Virus record (IMG/VR): IMGVR_UViG_3300001533_000041
Location: 1 to 27,600 of that record
DNA: 27,600 nt
Strand: one strand, 5' to 3'
From: a virus
Below, piece by piece: positions 1-7,379 of the stretch (position 1 is its first letter; every line of letters begins with the position of its first letter). A program made the translations under genes and the position numbers. Below the pieces are notes generated by a model, which did no database searches, was not told the DNA's origin, and worked only from the letters and a program-made list of their open reading frames with translations.

Positions 1-1
1 C

Positions 2-136
2 GGCATCGTCCTCGACCCGTTCTGCGGTTCCGGCAGCACCGGCAAGGCCGCTGTCCGCGAGGGCTTCGACTTCCTCGGCATCGAACTGGACCCGGAGTAT
101 GTGAAGATCGCGGAGGCAAGAGTCCGTGATTGGTAA
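2..136 (+). CDS. DNA methyltransferase (N4-cytosine/N6-adenine type), 3' end only
   Basis: The last 44 residues of a protein whose 5' part lies outside the window. It reads [13 protein letters not shown] and then [15 protein letters not shown] before the stop. DPF.GSGST is the AdoMet-binding motif I of DNA methyltransferases. A motif I this close to the C terminus is the order seen in the beta class, where the catalytic DPPY-type motif comes first. The enzyme would transfer a methyl group from AdoMet to DNA, most often to protect phage DNA from host restriction. The piece is much GC-richer than the RNA polymerase gene 33 bases downstream (79 of 120 bases G or C), which suggests separate or recent origin. 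Target base and specificity cannot be read from this fragment. Confidence 0.88.
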   Translation, partial: GIVLDPFCGSGSTGKAAVREGFDFLGIELDPEYVKIAEARVRDW

Positions 137-169
137 TCTCCAGAAAAAGGCCTTGGGGTACAATACTAA

Positions 170-2521
170 ATGAGTTTAACTCAGCACCAACTGAATGAAG
201 AGGCTGTTCGCCAAGGCATCGACCGCTACGAGCGAGGACGAGACAAGGCTATCCAGCGTGGCTCAGAGATCTTTACTAAGCCTGTCCGGGTTGCTCTGTC
301 CCGTTGTATTGAGCAGGTCAAGGCAGGTCTGGATCTGTGGATCAGAGAGTCTACATCTGGTCCCGGTAAGAGGTCAGCGGCTGTCGATCATATTATCATG
401 CTCCCAAGCAACAAAGTGGCGGCACTAGCGTCCCATGTAATTCTAGACGGTCTAAGCAAAGATCAATCTATCACGGCTGTTGCTGGAGCGATTGGCAGAG
501 CCCTTCAGAACGAGTACATATTCCAATCAGTAGATGCAGAACTTTGGCGGCAACTAAACAGAGAAGTTGCGACCAACAAAAGTCCAGCAGAACGCAACCG
601 ATTCATTATTGATTCTTTAAAAGACCATGGTATCTATGAAGAGCCTTGGGGAAGACGAGAAGGAATCCGTGTTGGCTTGGTGCTGATTGATTTGTTCATG
701 CAGTACACCGGACTTATCAAAACGGTCACCTACAAAGAATACAAAAACAAAAGCAAGACTCGTGTTGTTCCTTCGGATTCTTATACAGAGTGGCTCAAGA
801 AGTTTGATGACCACAACAGCCCAATGAATCCTGTGTGGCTTCCGATGGTTCGTACTCCGATTGACTGGAACAACATCTACATTGGTGGCTATAATGATCC
901 CCGGCTTCAGTTCCGTCCACTGGTCAAGACTAGAAACACAGAAAACCTAGAGAAGACTGGGGAATATAATCTAGACAAAATTTACAAAGCAGTTAATCAC
1001 CTTCAGCGTGTGCCTTATGTGATTGATAAAAGAATTCTTGAGGTGGCTAAGTATTGTTGGAAAGAGAACATTCACTTTGATGGTATGCCGTTTAGTGAGC
1101 GGCTACAGGCTCCACCAAAACCAGACAAAGGATCTGAGGACTATGCTCAGTGGAAGGCTGTAGCCGGTAAGACCTACAAGATGAATCTGTCTCTGGATGG
1201 ACAAAGGTACAACCACAGAAGGATCATTGACCTTGCAGAAAAATACAAAGAACATTCTGTATACTTTCCACTCAGACTGTGCTTTAGAGGACGCGGTTAC
1301 TGCTCTCCTGCATACCTCAATTACCAATCCAACGATCTCGCTAGAGCATCATTACTCTTCAGGAATGGGCAAACTGGTAGGGATAACAATTCGGATTTCT
1401 GGATCAGAGTACACACCGCTAATTGCTGGGGACGAGACAAAGACACCTACGAAGAAAGGCTAGCGTGGTTTGAAAACAATGCAAAAATGATTGAGGCCAT
1501 TGCTAAAGATCCTTTCAAGAACATTGAGTGGACTAAAGCAGATGCACCCTTCCGGTTTCTTCAAGCATGCTTTGAATCCATGCAGTATCTTCAAGAAGGC
1601 CACACGCAACTTCCTGTTGGTATTGATTGTAGTTGTCAGGGTCTTCAGATCTATTCAATGTTGCTCAGAGATCCGGTGGCTGCAAGGAACACCAATGTTC
1701 TTCCGACTGATCGTTACCAAGATGTTTACAGTCTGGTGGCAGACTCAGTAAACAACAGGCTAAAAACTTCAAGCCATCCTTACGCTAATGACTGGCTCAA
1801 GTTTGGCATTGATCGTAAGACAACCAAAAGACAGACAATGACTCTCTCTTATGGTTCCACTATGCACAGTTGTCAGGACTACACCGCTGACTGGTTCTTT
1901 GAGCAGTTGAGACAAAAAAAGAATCCATTTGGAACCGAGACATACAAGCCTGCTACTTGGCTAGGTCGAGTTGTTTGGGACTCCATTGGTGAAGTGGTTA
2001 AATCTTCTCAGGTAGGTATGGAATGCCTCAGAGGGATCGCTAATCAGTTGTTGGATATGGAGATATTCCCACAGTGGAATACCCCAATGGGATTCCCAGT
2101 GTTCATGGAGTATGAAAAGACTAAAGCAATCAATATTAAGACCAGAGTACACGGAACAATCAGACAACACAGGGCTCAGATCCCAAGCCAAGACGGTTCC
2201 CTCCGTAGACGGAAAACAGTTGATGCCATCTGTGCCAACTTTATCCACAGCCTTGATGGGTTTGGAGGAATTCTTGGTAAGACTGTTTCCATGTGTGACT
2301 TTGATATGTATGCTGTACACGATGAGTTCGATACCCTTCCAAAGAATGTCTCGCAGTTATCCGGCAATGTCAGACAGGCGACAGCGGAACTGTTTAATGA
2401 GGATTTGTTTGGAGGGTTTGTTGAAGAGATGTCCCGATTGAGTGGGCTACAGTTTGAGACTCCTGCGTATGGAGATCTAGATGTGAGCCAAGTTCGTAAA
2501 TCATTGTACTATTGTGGCTAA
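170..2521 (+). CDS. T7-like single-subunit DNA-directed RNA polymerase
   Basis: 783 residues, somewhat shorter than the 883 of T7 gp1. The palm motifs are intact. Motif A has GIDCSCQGLQ with catalytic Asp486 (T7 D537). Motif B has RKTTKRQTMTLSYGS with Lys553 (T7 K631) and Tyr561 (T7 Y639). Motif C has HDEFDT with catalytic Asp718 (T7 D812), preceded by the conserved NFIHSLDG. It would transcribe the middle and late phage genes from phage-specific promoters; it is itself made early by the host polymerase. The start at 170 is the first ATG after the methyltransferase stop, but the ribosome binding site is poor (a GGGG about 11 bases upstream). The downstream SSB gene begins ten bases after the stop, so the two are probably co-transcribed. 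Confidence 0.98.
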   Translation: MSLTQHQLNEEAVRQGIDRYERGRDKAIQRGSEIFTKPVRVALSRCIEQVKAGLDLWIRESTSGPGKRSAAVDHIIMLPSNKVAALASHVILDGLSKDQSITAVAGAIGRALQNEYIFQSVDAELWRQLNREVATNKSPAERNRFIIDSLKDHGIYEEPWGRREGIRVGLVLIDLFMQYTGLIKTVTYKEYKNKSKTRVVPSDSYTEWLKKFDDHNSPMNPVWLPMVRTPIDWNNIYIGGYNDPRLQFRPLVKTRNTENLEKTGEYNLDKIYKAVNHLQRVPYVIDKRILEVAKYCWKENIHFDGMPFSERLQAPPKPDKGSEDYAQWKAVAGKTYKMNLSLDGQRYNHRRIIDLAEKYKEHSVYFPLRLCFRGRGYCSPAYLNYQSNDLARASLLFRNGQTGRDNNSDFWIRVHTANCWGRDKDTYEERLAWFENNAKMIEAIAKDPFKNIEWTKADAPFRFLQACFESMQYLQEGHTQLPVGIDCSCQGLQIYSMLLRDPVAARNTNVLPTDRYQDVYSLVADSVNNRLKTSSHPYANDWLKFGIDRKTTKRQTMTLSYGSTMHSCQDYTADWFFEQLRQKKNPFGTETYKPATWLGRVVWDSIGEVVKSSQVGMECLRGIANQLLDMEIFPQWNTPMGFPVFMEYEKTKAINIKTRVHGTIRQHRAQIPSQDGSLRRRKTVDAICANFIHSLDGFGGILGKTVSMCDFDMYAVHDEFDTLPKNVSQLSGNVRQATAELFNEDLFGGFVEEMSRLSGLQFETPAYGDLDVSQVRKSLYYCG

Positions 2522-2531
2522 GGAAAAAAGA

Positions 2532-3062
2532 ATGCCGAAGAATCTGACCCGCGTTAGCAAGACCATTACTACTCCCGTTGGCGAGGCTTTGTTCCCCGCT
2601 ATCTATGAGCCTGACTCCAAGTTCAACCCGGACAACCCTGTGTATCAGGTGCATCTGGTTGTGAGCCGTGCAGATGCTCAGGATTTCTTCAACGAGATTG
2701 ATGCTATGGTTGAAGAGTGGAAGGCTGAGAACGGAATCAACGCTGATGCTGAGTTCCGTATGCCATACCAAGACAATCAGGATGCCGATGGCAATCCCGA
2801 TGGTCGAATTCGTATCAAGACCAAACTGAAGAGCCGTGGGTACGAAGGCCGTGAGCAGAAGCCGCGTGTCTTTGGCAAGGATGGTAACCCCACGAATGAA
2901 CCGGTGGGCATGGGCTCGCTGCTTCAGGTTGGCGTAGAGGCTAGTCCATACCACACTTCTCTGGTGGGATATGGTGTGAGTCTCAAGTTGAAGGCTGTGC
3001 GAGTGGTGGAAGCACGCAATGCTGCACCGCAGACCGCTGAAGACTGGGGCTTCACGGACTAA
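2532..3062 (+). CDS. Single-stranded DNA-binding protein (T7 gp2.5-like)
   Basis: 176 residues. It coats single-stranded DNA at the fork and coordinates helicase and polymerase. Support comes from position (after the RNA polymerase, as in T7), size, a beta-rich body with a GVSLKLKAVRVVE strand resembling the T7 gp2.5 core, and an acidic C terminus with an aromatic residue (EDWGFTD) like the tails that contact DNA polymerase and helicase. I chose ATG 2532, which has AAGG 8 bases upstream, over a GTG at 2514 overlapping the polymerase stop. All ten arginine codons are CGN and none is AGA, unlike the neighbouring genes, which suggests selection for high expression with host tRNAs. Family call is by resemblance, not alignment. 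Confidence 0.85.
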   Translation: MPKNLTRVSKTITTPVGEALFPAIYEPDSKFNPDNPVYQVHLVVSRADAQDFFNEIDAMVEEWKAENGINADAEFRMPYQDNQDADGNPDGRIRIKTKLKSRGYEGREQKPRVFGKDGNPTNEPVGMGSLLQVGVEASPYHTSLVGYGVSLKLKAVRVVEARNAAPQTAEDWGFTD

Positions 3063-3070
3063 CCAGCAGT

Positions 3071-3144
3071 AGGCTCGTAACTCAACTGGACAGAGTGACG
3101 ACCTTCTAAGTCGTAAGTTGCTGGTTCGAGTCCAGCCGGGCCTA
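3071..3144 (+). tRNA. tRNA-Arg, anticodon UCU
   Basis: A full cloverleaf folds by eye. Acceptor 3071-3077 pairs with 3137-3143 (7 bp, one G-U). The D stem is ACTC/GAGT (3080-3083 with 3093-3096). The anticodon stem is ACGAC/GTCGT (3098-3102 with 3110-3114) with loop CTTCTAA, giving anticodon TCT at 3105-3107. The variable loop has 5 nt. The T stem is GCTGG/CCAGC with the canonical TTCGAGT loop, and the discriminator base is A3144. The 3' CCA is not encoded and must be added by the host. It would decode AGA, and AGG by wobble. AGA is the commonest arginine codon in many genes here (11 of 19 arginines in the tail fibre), which explains why the phage would carry it. Confidence 0.95.
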
Positions 3145-3159
3145 CTTTAGTTGAGGAGA

Positions 3160-3191
3160 CAGCCGGGGGTTTAGTTGCTTCCGGTTGTTTT
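3160..3191 (+). terminator. Putative rho-independent terminator or processing hairpin after the tRNA
   Basis: CAGCCGG (3160-3166) pairs with CCGGTTG (3181-3187), 7 bp with one G-U, followed directly by TTTT (3188-3191). It lies 15 bases after the tRNA 3' end and could end an early transcript or help release the tRNA. The T run is short and abuts the ATG of the next small ORF. Confidence 0.5.
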
Positions 3192-3401
3192 ATGAATAGA
3201 TTTGAAGATGACCAAATTAATTATCCACCTAAACAATTTCATGAGGTAGCCGATGCACTAGCAGAAAAAGCCAAAGTTGATTCCCGCTACGAGGGAGCAA
3301 ATAACAAGAGAAATGTTAAGACACTGTGCTATAGAGCAGAACTGAAACTTAAAAATCAGTTGAAAACATCATTAGCAGTAAGGGATTACTATGATCGGTA
3401 A
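3192..3401 (+). CDS. Hypothetical protein, 69 residues
   Basis: A small, hydrophilic, charged protein (NRFEDDQINYPPKQFHEV near the start, Lys/Arg-rich second half). I recognise no family, and no signal peptide or membrane segment is visible. Its ATG comes directly after the T run of a hairpin, and there is no ribosome binding site at normal spacing; the nearest good one, GAGGAG at 3153-3158, is 33 bases away, on the far side of the hairpin. Its last codons overlap the start of the membrane protein gene at 3391. It fills the interval that in T7 holds endonuclease I and lysozyme but resembles neither. It may be a real but weakly expressed gene. Confidence 0.55.
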   Translation: MNRFEDDQINYPPKQFHEVADALAEKAKVDSRYEGANNKRNVKTLCYRAELKLKNQLKTSLAVRDYYDR

Positions 3402-3564
3402 GAATGAATTTAAAATCTTTGTTGCGGCCACGATCATTTACATGATGTGTGTTTGCTTTGCATTCCCGGTGTTTCTTGTTATGTTTGGTGTTCTTCATTG
3501 GGGCTTTGCTGTTCCCCTGATCCTTGCTTGCTTGGTTGTAATCGCAAGTATGCTGAGTAAATAA
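3391..3564 (+). CDS. Small membrane protein, 57 residues, two predicted transmembrane helices
   Basis: Below the usual 60-residue cutoff, so easily missed. ATG 3391 has AGGG (3381-3384) 6 bases upstream. The stop TAA (3562-3564) shares its last A with the ATG of the primase-helicase gene, so the two should be translationally coupled. After a short charged N terminus (MIGKNEFK) come two hydrophobic stretches, about residues 9-32 and 36-54, joined by a short HWGF turn and ending in SK. This is the shape of a small inner-membrane protein with both ends on the same side. A two-helix holin is possible on shape alone, but the place among replication genes does not favour it. The function is unknown. 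Confidence 0.72.
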   Translation: MIGKNEFKIFVAATIIYMMCVCFAFPVFLVMFGVLHWGFAVPLILACLVVIASMLSK

Positions 3565-5189
3565 TGGCAAACTTTAAACACCATGAACCCTGTCCTAATT
3601 GCGGCTCAAAGGATAATCTTGCACGCTACGATGATGATTCAGGATACTGCTTTGGCTGCAACTATTATGAACGAGGTAAACCAAGTATGAACCAAGAAGA
3701 ACAACGCCAACACATGGTCTATAATGATCCCATTCAAATTGAGAGCCCATCGTTTGAAGCCCTTGCAGAACGAAAGATTAATGCTGAGACTTGCAGGAAG
3801 TTAGGATACCGCGTTGCTCAAGTTCGACGCAATGGAACTCTGATTGATGTCCAGATTGCCGATTACAAGGATGACACGGGAGCGGTAGTCGCCAGCAAGA
3901 TTCGCTATCCCAACAAGTCCTTTGCGTGGACAGATGGAGACAGGGATAAGATCGGGCTCTGGGGCAAGCACCTGTGGAAAGCCGGTGGCAAGCGTGTGAC
4001 GGTTGTGGAGGGAGAGATCGACGCACTTACCATCTCCCAGTTCTACAAGAACGAGTGGCCTGTTGTGTCCTTGCCTAATGGGGCAGGTCAGCAGGGCAAG
4101 AAATCCTTTGGCAAGGATCTGGAATGGCTTGAGTCATTCGATGAGGTTGTTCTGTTCTTTGACTCAGATGAGCCGGGAATCAAGACAGCCAAGGATTGTG
4201 CCATGATGCTGACTCCCGGCAAGGCTCGCATGGTTCGCAACTTCAAATACAAAGATGCCAATGAAGCGTGGATTGCTGGGGATATTCAGGGCATTCAGAA
4301 GGCTCTATGGGACGCTGAGTTCTTTCATCCTGACGGTATCGTGGATGGTAAGGATCTGTGGGATGCCATCAGTAGTGATGATGATGTTGAGTGCTTTGAT
4401 TATCCGTGGGAGGGACTCAACGAGACTCTCTTCGGTATGCGTAAGAGAGAACTAATCACCTTCGCAGCAGGAACAGGTGTAGGCAAGTCTACAATCTGTC
4501 GAGAACTAGCCTACCATCTTCTGAAGAATGGCAAGAAGGTTGGCTACCTTGGGCTTGAAGAAAGTCTGAAGAAGACAGGTAGAAATCTCATGGCTTTGGA
4601 GTTAGGGTTCCCTGCTCACAAGTGGCATTTGATGGACAAGAACCCCAACGACCTTCGTGGAGCATTTGAACTCACGGTAGGCTCTGGCAATCTTATTATG
4701 TATGATCACTGGGGATCAATGGCTCCTGATCGGCTACTCAATCAGATCAAGTACATGACTAAGGGCATGGGCTGTGAGTACATTGTGCTGGATCACTTGT
4801 CTATTGTTGTCTCAGCGATTGCTGAGGGTGACGAGCGACGGATGATCGACAACACCATGACACGCCTTAGAAGCCTCGTAGAAGAGTGCAACTGCCACAT
4901 GATGCTGGTGTCCCACCTGTCTCGCCCAAGCGGAGCAGGACACGAAGAGGGAGGGGCTACGAGCCTGTCTCAGTTGCGTGGTTCTGCGGCCATTGGTCAG
5001 TTGTCTGATGGTGTAGTTGGACTTGAGCGGAATCAGCAATCAGAGACTGGTGAATCCGATGTCATTAAGGTTCGGGTTCTAAAGAACAGGTTTGCTGGGA
5101 TCACAGGTGTCGCCGGTTACTTGGAATACAACAAAGCAACAGGACGACTCAGTGAATGCGTAATGCCGGAGGTAGTTGATGTCCCGTAA
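3564..5189 (+). CDS. DNA primase-helicase (T7 gp4-like)
   Basis: 541 residues, close to the 566 of T7 gp4A. An N-terminal zinc-binding domain (Cys10, Cys13, Cys29, Cys32) reads the priming site. A TOPRIM primase domain follows, with VVEGEIDAL (Glu149) and FFDSDEPG (Asp200, Asp202). The RecA-like hexameric helicase has Walker A GTGVGKST (residues 303-310, Lys308), Walker B VLDHLS (Asp410), SHLSRP and the late LRGSAAIGQLSDGV..LERNQ motif. It makes RNA primers and unwinds the fork, moving on the lagging strand. The ATG overlaps the stop of the small membrane protein (TAATG). An internal ATG at 3687 (Met42) lies just after the zinc domain, where T7 starts its shorter 4B form. The last bases overlap the sigma-like gene. 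Confidence 0.97.
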   Translation: MANFKHHEPCPNCGSKDNLARYDDDSGYCFGCNYYERGKPSMNQEEQRQHMVYNDPIQIESPSFEALAERKINAETCRKLGYRVAQVRRNGTLIDVQIADYKDDTGAVVASKIRYPNKSFAWTDGDRDKIGLWGKHLWKAGGKRVTVVEGEIDALTISQFYKNEWPVVSLPNGAGQQGKKSFGKDLEWLESFDEVVLFFDSDEPGIKTAKDCAMMLTPGKARMVRNFKYKDANEAWIAGDIQGIQKALWDAEFFHPDGIVDGKDLWDAISSDDDVECFDYPWEGLNETLFGMRKRELITFAAGTGVGKSTICRELAYHLLKNGKKVGYLGLEESLKKTGRNLMALELGFPAHKWHLMDKNPNDLRGAFELTVGSGNLIMYDHWGSMAPDRLLNQIKYMTKGMGCEYIVLDHLSIVVSAIAEGDERRMIDNTMTRLRSLVEECNCHMMLVSHLSRPSGAGHEEGGATSLSQLRGSAAIGQLSDGVVGLERNQQSETGESDVIKVRVLKNRFAGITGVAGYLEYNKATGRLSECVMPEVVDVP

Positions 5190-5385
5190 GTGGCTGCGAG
5201 TCAGCGGAGAGGAACGAGAATACATAAATAAACAAGAGTGGTACGACAAAGCCAACCAGATGCGTAAGTTTGCCATTAAAGATTCAACCGAGGTTGCTTC
5301 TCACTTTGGTTTATCCCTTCAAAGATTTGAGCAGATTGAAAATCTTGCTCTTTATAAGTTGAGGAAATATGGTAACTGTCTTTGA
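5179..5385 (+). CDS. Small protein resembling sigma-70 region 4.2, 68 residues
   Basis: Residues 36-64 read STEVASHFGLSLQR, then FEQIENLALYKLRKYG. The pattern E-V, F-x-(V/L), R-x-x-Q-I-E, A-L-x-K-L-R matches region 4.2 of sigma-70, the helix-turn-helix that contacts the -35 element and the RNA polymerase beta flap. The N-terminal 35 residues are charged and unlike sigma regions 2 or 3, so it cannot be a full sigma factor. It might occupy the beta flap or a -35 site and redirect or block host transcription; T7 uses the unrelated gp2 and gp5.7 for that. ATG 5179 has GGAGG 6 bases upstream; a TTG at 5176 is less likely. The gene overlaps the helicase by 11 bases and the DNA polymerase by 17, and its C-terminal codons contain the polymerase ribosome binding site. 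Confidence 0.75.
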   Translation: MSRKWLRVSGEEREYINKQEWYDKANQMRKFAIKDSTEVASHFGLSLQRFEQIENLALYKLRKYGNCL

Positions 5386-7159
5386 TATTGAAACAAACTA
5401 CCCTGACCACATGAGAACCTTGGAAGGTCTTGATACCTTCTTTGTTGCTGCTGTTAGCCAGAACGGGGAGACAAGACCTGTCTACAACATCCATGAACTG
5501 GTAGATATTCTTAACAGTAGCAGCATGATTGTTGGTCATAATATTATTAACTTTGATATTCCTGCCATTGAAAAGTTATCAGGACAGAAGATCACAGCCA
5601 AGGTCAGAGACACGCTGGTTATGTCTAGGCTTGAATGTCCTGACATGCTGGACTCAGACCTTAGACGCAAGGGAATGCCGAAGCAATATGCTGGCCGACA
5701 CTCCTTGGCTGCTTGGGGCTACCGGCTTGGATCAAACAAGATTGAGTTCAAAGACTTTAGTGAGTTGTCTGATGAGATGGTTGAATACTGTGTGCAAGAC
5801 ACAGAACTCACAGCCATGCTTTGGACACATCTGAAGGCTCTGCCTGAGTACATTGAATCAGTCGTTGAGACTGAGCATCAGTTTGCTAAGTGCATCCAGA
5901 AGATGTGTGCTGCTGGTGTCTGCTTTGATGTGGAAGAGGCAGAGAAGTTGTCTTGTCTGCTACACGCTGAAGTACAGCAACTGATCTTCAAGTTACAGGA
6001 GCAGTTTCCACCTACTGTCCAGTTGATGAAGACTCCTGAGTATTACTTGGGATCAGATGGCAAGCACTACAGTCGTAAGAAAGATGCACCGTCTGGTGTG
6101 GGGTTACAAGATGGACCCCTCAGAAAGAAGTACATTCCCTTCAATCCCGCTAGTCGGCAGCAGATCGCTGACCGGCTTTCTAAGGTCTACGGCTGGAAGC
6201 CCAACAAGTTTACCGACAAAGGCACTCCAATCGTTGATGAGTCTGTGCTTGAGACCCTCAACTACCCACCAGTGGCCGACCTTCTTAGATTCTTTGTTCT
6301 TAACAAGCGGCTCGGTCAGTTATCAGAAGGGCAGAAAGCATGGACTAAGTTGGTTAGAAGCGATGGGTTCATCTATCCTGATGTCAATCCGTGCGGGGCA
6401 GTTACAAGTCGTTGTACCCACAGCAATCCCAACCTCGCCCAAGTTCCTGCTGAGAAAGAGTATCGACGACTATTCAAAGCACGACCGGGACGCAAGTTCG
6501 TAGGCTGTGACGCTAAGGGGTTGGAACTTAGGTGTTTGGCTCACTACACATTTCCTTATGACAAGGGATACTATGTTGATCTTGTCACTGACCCCGGCAA
6601 GAACATCCACGAAGAGAACATGAAGGCTCTGGGACTGGAAGACAAGCCTCTCAAGATTACCAAGGCCGCTACCTACTGCTGGCTTTATGGTGGTGGAGAC
6701 AAAAAACTGGGAGCCACCGTAGACCATGCTGCTCCCCCTGCTGTGCAGATCCAAGATGGAGCCACGATTAGGGCTAAGTTCCTGAACGCTATTCCTGCTC
6801 TTGGTCAGTTGTCTGCTTCGGTCGGAAGGAATACAGGAACACTACAAGGAGTTGATGGTCGGATTCTTAAAATCAGACACCAACATGCTGCTTTGAATAC
6901 TTTGTTGCAATCTGCTGGTGCTATTGCTATGAAATATGCAACAATATTTGCTATTGAGCGTATCCTTGAACGAAATTTAGATGCTATAATGGTGCTGCAT
7001 GTCCATGATGAATTCCAGTTTGATGTTGCAGCCGAGCATGCTGAAGAAGTAGCAGACATTCTGGAACAATCCATCGCAAGGGCAGGCAGGACTTTGAAAT
7101 TTAACTGTCCGCTTGCAGGTGAATCCGCTGTTGGTGAAACTTGGGCAGACACACACTGA
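5369..7159 (+). CDS. Family A DNA polymerase with 3'-5' exonuclease (T7 gp5-like)
   Basis: 596 residues. The exonuclease domain has FDIET (Asp6, Glu8), GHNIINFD (Asp63) and YCVQD (Tyr140, Asp144). The polymerase palm has motif A CDAKGLELR (Asp381), O-helix motif B with Lys432, Tyr436 and Tyr440 in ATYCWLYGGG, and motif C VHDEF (His546, Asp547, Glu548). It copies the phage genome together with the primase-helicase and SSB. Tyr436 is at the T7 Y526 position (E. coli Pol I F762). The protein is about 108 residues shorter than T7 gp5 (704), so the thioredoxin-binding insertion of the thumb may be missing. GAGG in the 3' end of the sigma-like gene serves as ribosome binding site for ATG 5369. Confidence 0.97.
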   Translation: MVTVFDIETNYPDHMRTLEGLDTFFVAAVSQNGETRPVYNIHELVDILNSSSMIVGHNIINFDIPAIEKLSGQKITAKVRDTLVMSRLECPDMLDSDLRRKGMPKQYAGRHSLAAWGYRLGSNKIEFKDFSELSDEMVEYCVQDTELTAMLWTHLKALPEYIESVVETEHQFAKCIQKMCAAGVCFDVEEAEKLSCLLHAEVQQLIFKLQEQFPPTVQLMKTPEYYLGSDGKHYSRKKDAPSGVGLQDGPLRKKYIPFNPASRQQIADRLSKVYGWKPNKFTDKGTPIVDESVLETLNYPPVADLLRFFVLNKRLGQLSEGQKAWTKLVRSDGFIYPDVNPCGAVTSRCTHSNPNLAQVPAEKEYRRLFKARPGRKFVGCDAKGLELRCLAHYTFPYDKGYYVDLVTDPGKNIHEENMKALGLEDKPLKITKAATYCWLYGGGDKKLGATVDHAAPPAVQIQDGATIRAKFLNAIPALGQLSASVGRNTGTLQGVDGRILKIRHQHAALNTLLQSAGAIAMKYATIFAIERILERNLDAIMVLHVHDEFQFDVAAEHAEEVADILEQSIARAGRTLKFNCPLAGESAVGETWADTH

Positions 7160-7166
7160 GGTTGTT

Positions 7167-7379
7167 ATGGATTTGACAACAGTATCTTCTGCTGAGTTAC
7201 TGGCTGAACTGCTGAAGAGGCATGATGAAGCCGTGTTCATTGGAGCGTTCCGCCGAACCAAGGACGGAGAAGATTTTACTATGGCGGTGCATGGACCTTA
7301 CCACGCTGTCGTTGGCTTGCTTGAAACTGGCAAGATGTCAGTGGTCGCAGCGGGGGATCTAGACGATGTTGGTGATTGA
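7167..7379 (+). CDS. Hypothetical protein, 70 residues
   Basis: A small acidic protein with a leucine-rich N-terminal helix (SAELLAELLKRHDEAV) followed by a mixed segment with GAFRRTKDGEDFTM and MSVVAAGDLDDVGD at the end. I recognise no family. ATG 7167 has GAGG five bases upstream, formed by the end of the polymerase gene, and is preferred to an upstream in-frame start at 7113 that would overlap the polymerase by 47 bases. The C-terminal codons overlap the exonuclease start at 7366. Lying between the polymerase and exonuclease genes, it is probably a replication-region accessory gene. Confidence 0.7.
   Translation: MDLTTVSSAELLAELLKRHDEAVFIGAFRRTKDGEDFTMAVHGPYHAVVGLLETGKMSVVAAGDLDDVGD

Noticed and set aside
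160-165. TACAAT as a host -10 box for the RNA polymerase gene
   Set aside because: Transcription would start at or inside the start codon, and no -35 box is at the right distance.
3071-3144. tRNA as a prophage attachment site
   Set aside because: The tRNA is complete with a matching codon-use role, and no integrase or excision gene is present in the window.
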